Below, piece by piece: positions 15,692 through 24,893 of a stretch of 43,414 bases of DNA. The stretch covers positions 1 through 43,414 of the forward strand of contig JAAYHY010000056.1 in assembly GCA_012735135.1 (NCBI GenBank). The letters are read 5' to 3'. Source of the stretch: Bacillota bacterium. Its GTDB lineage: Bacteria; Bacillota; UBA4882; UBA10575. The notes under the pieces were generated by a model, which saw nothing but the letters and a program-made list of their open reading frames with translations, had not been told where the DNA came from and ran no database searches. Both the position numbers and the translations under genes were made by a program. Positions within the stretch are counted from its first letter, which is position 1, and every line of letters begins with the position of its first letter.

Positions 15692-17215
15692 ATGGAATAT
15701 ATTGTGGAAATGATCAAGATCCGGAAAGAATTTCCCGGTGTGATCGCGAATGATGACATTACATTTCGGCTGAAACCGGGTGAAATCCATGCGTTGCTCG
15801 GGGAAAACGGCGCCGGAAAATCTACGCTCATGAGTATCCTCTTCGGCTTGTACCAACCCGACAGCGGGATCATTAAAGTCCGTGGTCAAGAAGTGAAGAT
15901 TACTGACCCAAATGTCGCCAATGCGCTCGGTATTGGGATGGTGCATCAACATTTTAAGCTGGTTCATAATTTCACCGTTACCGAAAATATCATGTTGGGG
16001 ATGGAAATGACGAAAGGCCTGCTCATTGACCACACCACAGCGGCGGAGAAGATTAGGCAACTTTCGGAGCGGTATGGGTTGAAGGTGGACCCCTATGCCA
16101 AAATCGAAGATATCTCCGTCGGAATGCAACAACGGGTTGAAATTTTAAAAATGCTCTACCGCGATGCGGAAGTGCTAATCTTTGATGAACCCACGTCAGT
16201 CCTCACCCCCCAAGAGATCCACGATTTGATCGAGATTATGCGGAATCTGGCGCAAGAAGGGAAATCGATCATTCTCATCACCCATAAACTGAAGGAGATT
16301 AAAGCCATTGCCGACCGGTGCACCGTCATTCGCCGGGGACGGGTGGTCGGCACGGTTGAGGTGGCCTCCACCAGTGAAGAAGAGATGGCCCGGATGATGG
16401 TAGGCCGGGAGATCCGGTTTACGGTGGCCAAAACCCAGCGGGAAGCGGGCGAGGTTGTGCTCCAGGTGGAAAACCTTTCGGCGCTGAATAACCGGAAGGT
16501 GATGGGGTTAAAGAACTTCTCCTTAGCGGTGCACGCCGGGGAAATCCTGGGTTTGGCCGGAGTGGAAGGGAACGGCCAAACCGAATTGGTAGAAGTCATC
16601 ACCGGTTTGCGGAAGGCCGAAAGCGGCCGGGTTATTTTGAAAGGAACCGACATCACCAACTTTTCGGTCCGGGAACGGATCCGGATGGGGATGGCCCATA
16701 TTCCCGCCGACCGGCATAAACATGGTTTGATCCTGGATTACACTCTGCAAGAGAATATGATCCTAAAAATCTACGACCAGGCGCCCTACGCCGAAAAGGG
16801 TTTGTTAAACCAGACGGTGATCCGGGAGCATACGGAACGGCTGATGCAGGAGTTTGATGTCCGTTCCGGACAAGGTTCCTTCTCACTGGCCCGGTCGCTC
16901 TCGGGGGGCAACCAACAGAAGGCGATTGTCGGCCGGGAGATCGACCTGGATCCGGATCTCCTCATTGCGGTGCAACCGACGCGGGGTTTGGACGTGGGGG
17001 CGATCGAGTATATCCATAAACGCATTGTGGAACAGAGGGACAAAGGAAAAGCCGTGCTCCTGGTCTCCTTGGAGTTGGATGAGATTCTTAATCTCTCCGA
17101 CCGGATCGCCGTAATCTACAACGGTGAGTTGGTAGGGATTGTGGATGCGAAAGCCACCAATGAACAGGAGATCGGTCTGATGATGGCCGGCGTGCAAAGG
17201 AGGGAGACCGCGTGA
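15692..17215 (+). CDS. Nucleoside-type ABC transporter double ATPase (NupO/YufO-like)
   Basis: A 507-residue protein with two fused ABC domains, as in sugar/nucleoside CUT2-like importers. Domain one has GENGAGKST, VGMQQRVEILKML and LIFDEPTSVLTP. Domain two has the variant Walker A GVEGNGQTE (Lys replaced by Gln), signature LSGGNQQKAIVGRE and IAVQPTRGLDVG in place of DEPT, the degenerate second site normal for this family. ATG 15692 has GGAG seven bases upstream; 12 extra in-frame codons upstream have no ribosome site. Its stop overlaps the permease start (GTGA). It works with the BMP protein and the two permeases. Confidence 0.94.
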   Translation: MEYIVEMIKIRKEFPGVIANDDITFRLKPGEIHALLGENGAGKSTLMSILFGLYQPDSGIIKVRGQEVKITDPNVANALGIGMVHQHFKLVHNFTVTENIMLGMEMTKGLLIDHTTAAEKIRQLSERYGLKVDPYAKIEDISVGMQQRVEILKMLYRDAEVLIFDEPTSVLTPQEIHDLIEIMRNLAQEGKSIILITHKLKEIKAIADRCTVIRRGRVVGTVEVASTSEEEMARMMVGREIRFTVAKTQREAGEVVLQVENLSALNNRKVMGLKNFSLAVHAGEILGLAGVEGNGQTELVEVITGLRKAESGRVILKGTDITNFSVRERIRMGMAHIPADRHKHGLILDYTLQENMILKIYDQAPYAEKGLLNQTVIREHTERLMQEFDVRSGQGSFSLARSLSGGNQQKAIVGREIDLDPDLLIAVQPTRGLDVGAIEYIHKRIVEQRDKGKAVLLVSLELDEILNLSDRIAVIYNGELVGIVDAKATNEQEIGLMMAGVQRRETA

Positions 17216-18330
17216 AGAAAGAGACGGGCAAGGAATACACCATCGCCTTGGTCGCTGTTGGCCTCGGTTTACTCGCCGGCGCACTGCTGATGCTGGTGAC
17301 CGGGAATAATCCGATCCTCGGCTTCATCTATCTTTTTAGTGGCGGATTAATGAATATTGAACGGATCGGGAATACCCTGGCCACCGCGACGCCTTTGATT
17401 TTTACCGGGTTATCTGTTGCCTTTGCCTTCAAGACCGGGCTGTTCAATATTGGCGCCGCCGGCCAGATGCTGATTGGCGGCTTGTGCGCGACGGCGCTCG
17501 GGCTGACCCTTGCTTGGCCCAAACCGCTTTTACTGACGGTGATTATTATTGCTTCGGCCTTGGGCGGGGCCTTGTGGGGGTTGGTCCCTGGTTTGCTGAA
17601 GGCCAAATTTAACGTCCATGAAGTTGTCTGTACCATTATGATGAACTGGATTGCCTACTGGTCGGTGTATTACATTGTTCCCGCCTATTTTAAAGGCGCT
17701 TACCTGGAGACCGAATCCCGGCGGATTCCGGAAGCCGCTTCGTTAAAGGTGAAATGGTTGACCGGACTCTTCAACGGCTCCTATATTAATCTTGGCTTTT
17801 TCCTGGCGATCATTGCGGTGGTCGTGATCGCCTATATTTTGGAACGGACCACTTTGGGCTATGAATTAAAAGCCGTTGGCTTTAACCGTCATGCGGCGGA
17901 ATATGCGGGGATCCATGCCAACCGGAATATTATTTTATCCATGATGATTGCCGGTGCTTGCGCCGGTCTGGGGGGTGCCGCCTTTTATGTGGGCTATGCT
18001 TCCAATATGCAGATCGGCGTCTTACCAAGTCAGGGATTTGACGGGGTGGCGGTTGCGCTCCTTGGGTCCAATTCACCGTGGGGGGTTTTTCTGGCGGCCA
18101 TCTTTTTTGGGGTCCTCCATTCCGGAAAAGGGTTTATGAATGCCATGTCCCACGTGCCTCCGGAGATCGCCGATTCGATCATTGCGACCATTATCTACTT
18201 CTCGGCCACCAGTATGCTGATTGAGAAGTACTGGGGGCGGATCCAAAAACAATTGGCCGGGAAGGGGAAAACCGATCTTCCTTTGGCCGGTGAAGAAGAA
18301 TTCAAGGAAAAAGTGGGAGGTGCAAGCTAA
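17212..18330 (+). CDS. Nucleoside-type ABC transporter permease 1 (NupP/YufP-like)
   Basis: A 372-residue permease of the BPD_transp_2 family with about nine membrane spans. TGLSVAFAFKTGLFNIGAAG near residue 65-84 is the conserved family motif. GTG 17212 overlaps the ATPase stop, indicating coupling. The C-terminus ends in a charged cytoplasmic tail. It pairs with permease 2 as a heterodimer. Confidence 0.93.
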   Translation: MKKETGKEYTIALVAVGLGLLAGALLMLVTGNNPILGFIYLFSGGLMNIERIGNTLATATPLIFTGLSVAFAFKTGLFNIGAAGQMLIGGLCATALGLTLAWPKPLLLTVIIIASALGGALWGLVPGLLKAKFNVHEVVCTIMMNWIAYWSVYYIVPAYFKGAYLETESRRIPEAASLKVKWLTGLFNGSYINLGFFLAIIAVVVIAYILERTTLGYELKAVGFNRHAAEYAGIHANRNIILSMMIAGACAGLGGAAFYVGYASNMQIGVLPSQGFDGVAVALLGSNSPWGVFLAAIFFGVLHSGKGFMNAMSHVPPEIADSIIATIIYFSATSMLIEKYWGRIQKQLAGKGKTDLPLAGEEEFKEKVGGAS

Positions 18331-19281
18331 ATGTGGTGGAGTCTGGTTGAGCAGATCTTTCCATACGCCATTGCTTATACGGTTCCCTTGTTGATTACCG
18401 CTTTAGGTGGATTGTACAGCGAAAGAAGTGGAGTGGTCAACATCGGGCTGGAAGGGTTAATGATTGTCGGCTTCTTCACCAGCGCTTTTGTCATCTCCCG
18501 TCTGGAGAGTATGCTGCCGGGGACGGCCATTTGGCTCGGTCTCTTGTTGGCCATGATTGCCGGCGCTTTGTTCTCTCTCCTTCATGCGTTTGCCTGTGTG
18601 ACGCTCAATGCCAACCAGGTGATCAGCGGAACGGCCATTAATATGCTGGCCGGGGCGCTCACCGTTTATTTGGCCCGTCATATGACCGGGAGCGGGAATA
18701 TTCTTATTATGAACGGCTTAATCCGGCGGAACATCCCGGTTTTATCGCAGATTCCTATTATCGGGCGGCTCTTTTTTACCCAAACCTACGCCACCACCTG
18801 GGTGGTCTTGGCCATCCTCCTGGTTTCTTGGTTTCTTTTGTACAAGACCCCCTTCGGGTTGCGCCTCCGGGCCTGTGGGGAACACCCGCAGGCGGCCGAT
18901 GCGGCCGGGATTAACGTTTACCGGATGCGCTATATTGCGGTCTTGATCTCCGGGGCTTGCGCCGGCTTGGGCGGCGCCGTAATCCTGGTCACCTACTCGG
19001 GAGAATTCAACGGAAGCGTGGCGGGACTAGGATTTTTAGCCCTGGCGGCTTTAATCTTTGGCCAATGGAAACCCTTGGGGATCCTGGGGGCAACCTTCTT
19101 TTTCGGATTGGCGAGTACGATTGCCAACGTTTCCCAAGCGATTCCTGCGTTGGCCAAGATTCCCGGGATTTTGCTGAAGAATTTCCCCTATATCGTTACT
19201 CTGTTGGTGTTGGTCTTCTTCTCGAAATCGACTCAAGCTCCCCGGGCGGCCGGTGAACCTTACGACAAAGGGAAACGATAG
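18331..19281 (+). CDS. Nucleoside-type ABC transporter permease 2 (NupQ/YufQ-like)
   Basis: A 316-residue permease of the same family. LITALGGLYSERSGVVNIGLEG near residue 22-43 is the motif of the second subunit. ATG 18331 follows directly on the permease 1 stop. GGGAGGTG lies within permease 1's last codons as ribosome site. It is the last importer gene; the reductase gene starts 33 bases later and may be co-transcribed. Confidence 0.93.
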   Translation: MWWSLVEQIFPYAIAYTVPLLITALGGLYSERSGVVNIGLEGLMIVGFFTSAFVISRLESMLPGTAIWLGLLLAMIAGALFSLLHAFACVTLNANQVISGTAINMLAGALTVYLARHMTGSGNILIMNGLIRRNIPVLSQIPIIGRLFFTQTYATTWVVLAILLVSWFLLYKTPFGLRLRACGEHPQAADAAGINVYRMRYIAVLISGACAGLGGAVILVTYSGEFNGSVAGLGFLALAALIFGQWKPLGILGATFFFGLASTIANVSQAIPALAKIPGILLKNFPYIVTLLVLVFFSKSTQAPRAAGEPYDKGKR

Positions 19282-19314
19282 AAAAAAAAGAGATGAGCAC
19301 GGGAGGAGCATGTC

Positions 19315-20253
19315 ATGGGAACAATCCGTAGGGTTTATCTGATCGGGCTGGGCGCAATTGGCAGCGCCTATGCGGCGAAAATGGCGGAAGTCGAGCCCGG
19401 CTTGGTGAAGGTGATTGTCGATGCAAAGCGCCGCGCCGCCTACCAACAACAGGCGGTGATGGTGAACGGCGTACCATACCGGTTCCCTTTGGTCACACCG
19501 GAAGAGGCGGTGGAAAAGGCGGATTTAATCCTGATCGCCGTCAAAGGGTATCATCTGGCCGAAGCTGCGCTGGCGATCAAGCCTTTCGTCGGCGAGGGGA
19601 CGATCATCCTCTCCCTGCTGAACGGGATTACCAGCGAAGAGGAACTGGGGCGCTTGTATGGTCCGGAGAAACTTTTATATTCCTTTGTGGTGGCGACCGA
19701 TGCCACCCGGGAGGGAAGGGCGACCCGCTATTCCACCCTCGGGCGGATTGTCTTTGGTGAGCGGGAGAATAAAGTTTATTCTTCCAAAGTGCAAATGGTA
19801 AAGGAACTTTTTGACCGGACGGGGGTCCCCTATGAGATCCCCGGCGATATGCTCCGGGAGTTATGGTGGAAATTCTTGCTGAATGTGGGGGTAAACCAGG
19901 TTTCGGCGGTTTTAAGAGCACCCTACGGGGCTTTTCATAAGGTCGAGGAAGTCCGGGCGTTAACGGCCATGGCCTGCCGGGAAGTGGTCCAAATTGCCCG
20001 GCGGATCGGGATCAACCTCAAAGAGGATGATATCGCCGGTTGTTTACGGGTCATTGACGGACTGGCCCCGGAGGGAAAGACCTCCATGTTACAAGATGTG
20101 GAAGCCGGCCGGAAAACCGAAGTGGAAAGCTTTGCCGGAGCGGTGGTAGCTTTAGGGGAAAAATACGGGGTGCCTACCCCGGTCAATGCCTGTCTGAAAC
20201 TGATGATAACCGCCATCGAGCGGACTTATCCCCAACAAAAAGGGCCAAATTAA
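19315..20253 (+). CDS. panE: 2-dehydropantoate 2-reductase (ketopantoate reductase) family
   Basis: A 312-residue ApbA/PanE-family enzyme. The N-terminal NADP-binding motif is VYLIGLGAIGSAYAAKM (GxGxxG). The conserved substrate region is ELWWKFLLNVGVNQVSAVLRAPYG (about 182-205), including the catalytic Lys186-type residue, followed by the helical C-domain with the conserved SMLQDVEAGRKTEVE. Ketopantoate reductase makes pantoate for coenzyme A. The family also holds paralogues with other 2-oxo-acid substrates, and no pan genes are nearby, so the assignment is good at family level. GGAGG is eight bases before ATG. Confidence 0.87.
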   Translation: MGTIRRVYLIGLGAIGSAYAAKMAEVEPGLVKVIVDAKRRAAYQQQAVMVNGVPYRFPLVTPEEAVEKADLILIAVKGYHLAEAALAIKPFVGEGTIILSLLNGITSEEELGRLYGPEKLLYSFVVATDATREGRATRYSTLGRIVFGERENKVYSSKVQMVKELFDRTGVPYEIPGDMLRELWWKFLLNVGVNQVSAVLRAPYGAFHKVEEVRALTAMACREVVQIARRIGINLKEDDIAGCLRVIDGLAPEGKTSMLQDVEAGRKTEVESFAGAVVALGEKYGVPTPVNACLKLMITAIERTYPQQKGPN

Positions 20254-20395
20254 GCAGTGAACTTATCGACGACGACAAGTTTAAGCGGGGCTGTGTTTTG
20301 CCTGTCTATTGCCCGAAAGCTCTGCACGCGCGTGCTGATTGGATGAAAAGAGAATATACGGTTGGATGAAAAGAACAGACAAGAGGAGTCGTTGG

Positions 20396-21139
20396 ATGAT
20401 TATAATTCCCAATCTTTTTTACAGCCGGTTGGAACCGGCTGTTTTTCGTCGCCGTTTACACCGCTTTGCCGCGGAAGTGGAGACCGGGGAAGGCCGGGAG
20501 GTAGTCCATATCCCCAATTCCGGCCGGTTACGGGAGCTCTTGTTCCCCGGCAATCAGGTGGGATTGCATCTGGAAGGACATCAAGGCCGAAAAACCAAGT
20601 ATACGTTGGTAAGCGCAAATACGGAAGGAGGATGGGCGTTTATCGACGCCCGGCTGCCCAACCGGATCCTATCGCGATTCTGGCGGGAACTGCCCCCTTT
20701 GCGCCTTTATGAACAGGCTTACCCGGAAAAGACCTGGGGAAAGAGCCGGTTTGATCTGGCATTGCAAAGCGGGGGACCGTCACGGACCGACGAACCGTTG
20801 GTCTCGGGAGGAACGTTGACCACCGCTTGGCTGGAGGCCAAATGTGTGACTTTGGTGCAGGAAGGGACGGGGCTTTTTCCCGATGCCCCAACCGAGCGGG
20901 GACGGAAACACCTGCAGGAACTGATCCGTCTGACCAAGGGGGGCGGAAAGGCTTTTGTCTTCTTCTTCCTCCAGCACCCGGAAGGTGACCGTGTGCAGGC
21001 CAATGGGGAGACCGATCCGGAGTTTGCGGCGGTTATGACGGAAGCGGCCAAAAGCGGGGTTTCCTTCTATGCCTACCGGGTGGAACCGGAGGATGAAAAG
21101 GTGACGCTCACAGAAGTACCGGTCCTGACCGGGGATTAA
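20396..21139 (+). CDS. sfsA: SfsA family protein (sugar fermentation stimulation)
   Basis: A 247-residue SfsA homologue. The N-terminal OB-like part contains HIPNSGRLRELLFPG. The C-terminal nuclease-like part contains KSRFDLAL, AWLEAKCVTLV, FPDAPTERGRKHLQEL and FFLQ, the family's conserved D/E/K residues of a PD-(D/E)XK fold. I chose ATG 20396 because AGAGGAG lies seven bases upstream; the 19 upstream in-frame codons hold no ribosome site. The role of SfsA in this phylum is unknown. It may be expressed with the DUF2161 gene 74 bases downstream, which also looks like a PD-(D/E)XK protein. Confidence 0.92.
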   Translation: MIIIPNLFYSRLEPAVFRRRLHRFAAEVETGEGREVVHIPNSGRLRELLFPGNQVGLHLEGHQGRKTKYTLVSANTEGGWAFIDARLPNRILSRFWRELPPLRLYEQAYPEKTWGKSRFDLALQSGGPSRTDEPLVSGGTLTTAWLEAKCVTLVQEGTGLFPDAPTERGRKHLQELIRLTKGGGKAFVFFFLQHPEGDRVQANGETDPEFAAVMTEAAKSGVSFYAYRVEPEDEKVTLTEVPVLTGD

Positions 21140-21164
21140 TTTTTAGTTTTCATCCTTTACGTGC

Positions 21165-21190
21165 CCCGGCTTGCCGGGGTGGGCGACTAT
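21165..21190. repeat. REP-like repeat with hairpin
   Basis: CCCCGGC-TT-GCCGGGG forms a hairpin that runs into GTGGGCGACTAT, a variant of the repeat core. It lies between sfsA and the DUF2161 gene. Confidence 0.55.
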
Positions 21191-21213
21191 TTGGCGGGGA
21201 AGGAGGATTGCCG

Positions 21214-22023
21214 GTGAAGAAAGATGACAAGATCGAGGAAACCCAATTATTCGGGCCGATTCACGACTTTTTTGTGGAATTGGGGTATGAAGTCCACGGT
21301 GAAGTCGGGGTTTGTGATTTGACTGCTTCCCAAGGGGATGAACTTATTATTGTGGAGCTAAAGCGGAACCTGAATTTAGATTTGCTGATCCAAGGGGTCA
21401 AACGTCAACGGTTAACGCCCCTGGTCTATCTTGCTGTCGTCAAACCGAAGCTCAGTATTTATTCGCGAAAATGGAAAGATCTATGTTATCTCGTTCGCCG
21501 GTTGGAACTGGGGTTAATCACCGTTTCTTTTCTGACCGGCCATCCCCGTGTGGAGGTTGTCTTTCATCCTTCCCCTTTTGACCAGGAGAGAAGCAGGCGT
21601 GTTTCCCAAAAGAAAAAAAGCCGGCTGCAGAGGGAGATCGCCGGTCGCCATGGTAATTATAACCTTGGGGGCAGTACCGGAAGAAAACTGATGACTGCCT
21701 ATAAAGAAAATGCCATTCACATCGCTTGCTGCCTTCAAAAGTATGGCCCTTTGTCACCTAAAGCTTTACGCCTTCTCGGGACCGGCCCTAAGACCGCCTC
21801 GATTTTACAGAAGAATTACTACGGATGGTTCGACCGGGTCACCCGCGGTAGCTATCGGCTGACCGGGGCGGGCGAGGCCGAACTCGGGCGTTATCCCGAG
21901 CTGGTGGCTTATTATACAAGCTTGATCCAGGAAAAAGCCGGACAGGCTGGGCAACCGGCCGGGCAGGAAAAGGAGGAGACCGGCCGGGCGCAACCGGTGG
22001 AAAGGCCGAGAACCAACCAGTGA
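21214..22023 (+). CDS. DUF2161 family PD-(D/E)XK-like protein
   Basis: A 269-residue protein whose first half fits DUF2161, a putative PD-(D/E)XK phosphodiesterase: GEVGVCDLTASQGDELIIVELKRN carries the catalytic D...ExK triad near residues 35-52. The second half has a winged-helix-like segment (KYGPLSPKALRLLGTGPKTASIL) and a Gln/Glu-rich disordered tail. The GTG at 21214 was chosen because AAGGAGG is exactly seven bases upstream, while the TTG at 21208 is too close. Its biological role is unknown; no restriction or toxin partner lies beside it. Confidence 0.82.
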   Translation: MKKDDKIEETQLFGPIHDFFVELGYEVHGEVGVCDLTASQGDELIIVELKRNLNLDLLIQGVKRQRLTPLVYLAVVKPKLSIYSRKWKDLCYLVRRLELGLITVSFLTGHPRVEVVFHPSPFDQERSRRVSQKKKSRLQREIAGRHGNYNLGGSTGRKLMTAYKENAIHIACCLQKYGPLSPKALRLLGTGPKTASILQKNYYGWFDRVTRGSYRLTGAGEAELGRYPELVAYYTSLIQEKAGQAGQPAGQEKEETGRAQPVERPRTNQ

Positions 22024-22076
22024 GAGAAAGAATGCGTGAAGAATCCGGACACGGAAAGCAATCCCCAAAAGGGCTT

Positions 22077-22997
22077 TTATCGGGAAGAAGAAGACTCCGT
22101 CCGCGGGCGGGGGGTAGAGATCCGGTTGGTTCCCCAAACTCCCAAGAGAATCAGGGTCCCGCCGACCAGGTGGTACCAGTAAAAGGGTTCGCCCCGGAAA
22201 AGGATCCCGGCGGCCACCGAAACGATGGTCGAGAGGTTGGCGAAGACGGCGCTCCGGGCGGCGCCAAGTTTGGAAATGTAATAATTCATCCCAAAGAAGG
22301 CGACCACCGAAGAGAAGATACCCAGATACAGGACGGCGGACCAAACCTCCTTGATCTGTAGGAGGGACAGAACCGCAAGGGGATCGGGCCGGCGGACGGT
22401 GTCGAACAAAGCTGACCCGCCAAAAATGAGGGCGCCGGTGACCATCATAACATAGGTGATTTCCACCGGGCTGAATTCCCGAGATAACCAGCGGGAAAGG
22501 ATATTGAAAAAAGCGGCGGAGAGAACTGCGCCCAAGAGGGCCAGGAGGCCAATGGTATGGCCGGAGAGGGTAAGCTGCCCGCCCCCAAGGACGATGAAAC
22601 CGACACCGGCCACGGAGGTAAGGATTGCCCCGGCCTGGAGGGGATGGGGGTTCTCCTTCAGGATAAGGATGGCCAGGATGGTGACGAAGACCGGAATCAG
22701 CGCGATCATAAGGCCGGCTTCGGAAGAGGTGGTCAGATTAATGCCGGCGGTTTCAAAAATAAAGTAGAAGACCGGCTCAAACAAGGCCAAGAGGACCACT
22801 TTCCAGAGGGGCCGGTGGCGAAAGTCAATTTTAATCAGGCCCAGGGTCCGCAAGAGCGTCATGATGAAGGCGGCCGTCAGAAAACGAAAGGCCAATAATT
22901 GTTGGGGAGTTACATAGGCGAGGGCGCCTTTGGTAAAGAGAAAGGATAAACCGAAGATTAATGAGGTTATGATGGCGACGAGGTATGGATAGACCAT
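22077..22997 (-). CDS. EamA/DMT family transporter
   Basis: A 306-residue protein with ten predicted membrane spans in two repeated EamA halves (RFLTAAFIMTLLR in the first half; YWYHLVGGTLILLGVWGTNR at the end). Relatives export amino acids or metabolites; the substrate is unknown. ATG 22997 gives the conserved N-terminus MVYPYLVAIITSLIFG; TTG 23009 is also possible since AGGAAG lies between. It is convergent with the DUF2161 gene, with no clear terminator in the 53-base gap. Confidence 0.9.
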   Translation of the reverse strand: MVYPYLVAIITSLIFGLSFLFTKGALAYVTPQQLLAFRFLTAAFIMTLLRTLGLIKIDFRHRPLWKVVLLALFEPVFYFIFETAGINLTTSSEAGLMIALIPVFVTILAILILKENPHPLQAGAILTSVAGVGFIVLGGGQLTLSGHTIGLLALLGAVLSAAFFNILSRWLSREFSPVEITYVMMVTGALIFGGSALFDTVRRPDPLAVLSLLQIKEVWSAVLYLGIFSSVVAFFGMNYYISKLGAARSAVFANLSTIVSVAAGILFRGEPFYWYHLVGGTLILLGVWGTNRISTPRPRTESSSSR

Positions 22998-23036
22998 AAT
23001 TTGCAACACTTCCTATCTTAGAAAATGCCTTTGATC

Positions 23037-23104
23037 CTTGTCGATTCAACCGGCTTTAGCTTTTCACCACTACGCTCACGCCGGCGGCAGCCGGCGGGAA
23101 CGCC
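23037..23104. repeat. REP-like repeat copy upstream of the MATE gene
   Basis: The block starting CTTGTCGATTCAACCGGCTT matches 7198-7234. It runs into CGCTCACGCCGGC, an exact 13-base match to the complement of the copy at 7250-7262, then a GCCGGCGG tandem. Confidence 0.55.
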
Positions 23105-23253
23105 AGAATGAACCTTTATAACCGTTGATTATACCATAAAATCATTATTTTCATAGCTGCTTTTTGTGTTTCAGAAAAAAGCAGGTGTTTTCCTTTTGTT
23201 AACACTTTTCAGGGGAGGATTTTTGAAGGAATATCCGGGGAAGTGGGCAATTA

Positions 23254-24693
23254 ATGAAGTTAGGGATAAAAAAGCAGTTACAGGGCTTGATGGGGAGGAA
23301 ATCGAAACAAATGGCCTTTGCAAAGCGACTCCAACAAAAGTTGACCGCTAGAACCCATCCGATGTGGCGGGAGATTCTCGCGATCACGATTCCTGCTTTT
23401 ATTGAATTGGTAATGTCAACCCTCTTTGGTATGGTTGATATGGTGATGGTTGGGCGACTGGGGCCGGCGGCGATTACCGCCGTTGGTCTGACGAACCAAC
23501 CTTTTATGTTGTTATTGGCGGTTTTTGCCGCCGTGAATATCGGCACCACTACGTTGGTGGCCTGGAAAATTGGGGCGGGAGAACCCGAGGAAGCCCGGGG
23601 GGTTACCCGCCAGACACTGGTCCTGGCGCTGCTGATGGGGACGGTCATGAGTGGTTTCGGGGTGTTGGTCGCGCCGCTGATCGTCCGCTTTATGGGGGCG
23701 GGGCCGGACACTTTTGCCGATGCAAAGGTCTATTTTCAGATCGTGGCGGCCGGGTTAGTGTTTCAAGTCATCAATTTGGGGATTACGGCAGCCCTTAGGG
23801 GAGCGGGCGAGACGAAAATCCCCATGCTGTATAACGTAGGGAGTAACCTGTTTAATGTTTTTGGTAATTATGTGCTGATCTATGGTAAACTTGGTTTTCC
23901 CAAGTGGGGGGTGGCCGGGGCGGCGGTTTCCACTTCTTTCTCCCGTTTTTTAGGATGCCTTGCAGGCCTTTATGTCCTTTATTTTTCCCGGCGTACCCTT
24001 CTCCGGATTAGCCTGCGGGGAGACTACCGGCTCCACCGGCCGACGGTAGCCAGGATCTTCAATATCGGTATACCGGCGGCCCTCGAGCAGTTTGTGGTGC
24101 AAGGCGGGTTGATGCTTTTCGCGAAAACCGTCTCCGGTCTTGGCACAATGAATTTTGCCGCGCACCAGATTGGTCTGAACATTAGCGGTCTTTCTTTTGC
24201 GCCGAGTCAGGCCTTTTCTGTTGCCTCCACCACCTTGGTCGGTCAAAGCCTGGGGGCGGACAAGGTGGACCAAGCGGAAAGGAATGCTCATGTCGTGCAC
24301 AAAATTGCGCTTATCGTGGCTTTCCTCAACGCTTTACTCTTTATTTTCTTCTCGCATCCGCTGGCCCGTTTGTATACATCCGATCAAACGGTGGCGACGA
24401 AGGCCGGGACCATCCTGAAGATCTTGGCCCTCTCCCTTCCGGGACAATCGACCCAGCTTTCGTTGGCGGGGGCTTTGCGGGGGGCCGGCGATACCATGTA
24501 TCCCTTGTTTGCTTCGGCGACCGGGATCTGGATCTTCCGGGTGGTGGTCGCCTATCTTTTCGCCCATGTCCTCCACTGGGGGCTTTTCGGCGCCTGGGTG
24601 GCTTTCGTGCTGGACCAGTACACCCGGGCGGCCATGGTCTATTTCCGTTTCCGCTCCGGAAAGTGGAAATTCGTCAAAGCCCGGCTGGGCTAA
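23254..24693 (+). CDS. MATE family multidrug/metabolite exporter
   Basis: A 479-residue MatE transporter with 12 predicted membrane spans in two homologous halves. VGLTNQPFMLLLAVFAAVNIG in the first half and GAGETKIPML and RGAGDTMYPL at equivalent loop positions in each half are typical. These proteins export drugs or metabolites with Na+ or H+. The exact start is unsure: ATG 23254 has a weak GGGGAAGTGG, while an in-frame ATG about 18 codons later has GGGGAGG. A terminator at 24746 closes the gene. Confidence 0.92.
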   Translation: MKLGIKKQLQGLMGRKSKQMAFAKRLQQKLTARTHPMWREILAITIPAFIELVMSTLFGMVDMVMVGRLGPAAITAVGLTNQPFMLLLAVFAAVNIGTTTLVAWKIGAGEPEEARGVTRQTLVLALLMGTVMSGFGVLVAPLIVRFMGAGPDTFADAKVYFQIVAAGLVFQVINLGITAALRGAGETKIPMLYNVGSNLFNVFGNYVLIYGKLGFPKWGVAGAAVSTSFSRFLGCLAGLYVLYFSRRTLLRISLRGDYRLHRPTVARIFNIGIPAALEQFVVQGGLMLFAKTVSGLGTMNFAAHQIGLNISGLSFAPSQAFSVASTTLVGQSLGADKVDQAERNAHVVHKIALIVAFLNALLFIFFSHPLARLYTSDQTVATKAGTILKILALSLPGQSTQLSLAGALRGAGDTMYPLFASATGIWIFRVVVAYLFAHVLHWGLFGAWVAFVLDQYTRAAMVYFRFRSGKWKFVKARLG

Positions 24694-24745
24694 AGAGTTT
24701 CATGGATAAATCTTGATGTTAAGGAATAAGGAACGGAGGATCAAA

Positions 24746-24776
24746 AAACACCCGTAATTTACCGGGTGTTTTTTTC
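24746..24776 (+). terminator. Terminator of the MATE gene
   Basis: AAACACCCG and CGGGTGTTT pair, followed by TTTTT. Confidence 0.88.
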
Positions 24777-24893
24777 ATAATCTAGATCGACCTTCGCTCA
24801 CCATGGGCTCTGCCCGGAGTGGGGAGTGCTTGTCCGGCTGTTTTCTGCGGTCAATTCCCCTTTAACAAAAGGACTATGCTTAAGGAGGGTGAA

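Noticed and set aside
24777-24815. Further REP-like copy (TCGCTCACC)
   Set aside because: Only nine bases match the core and the hairpin part is different.
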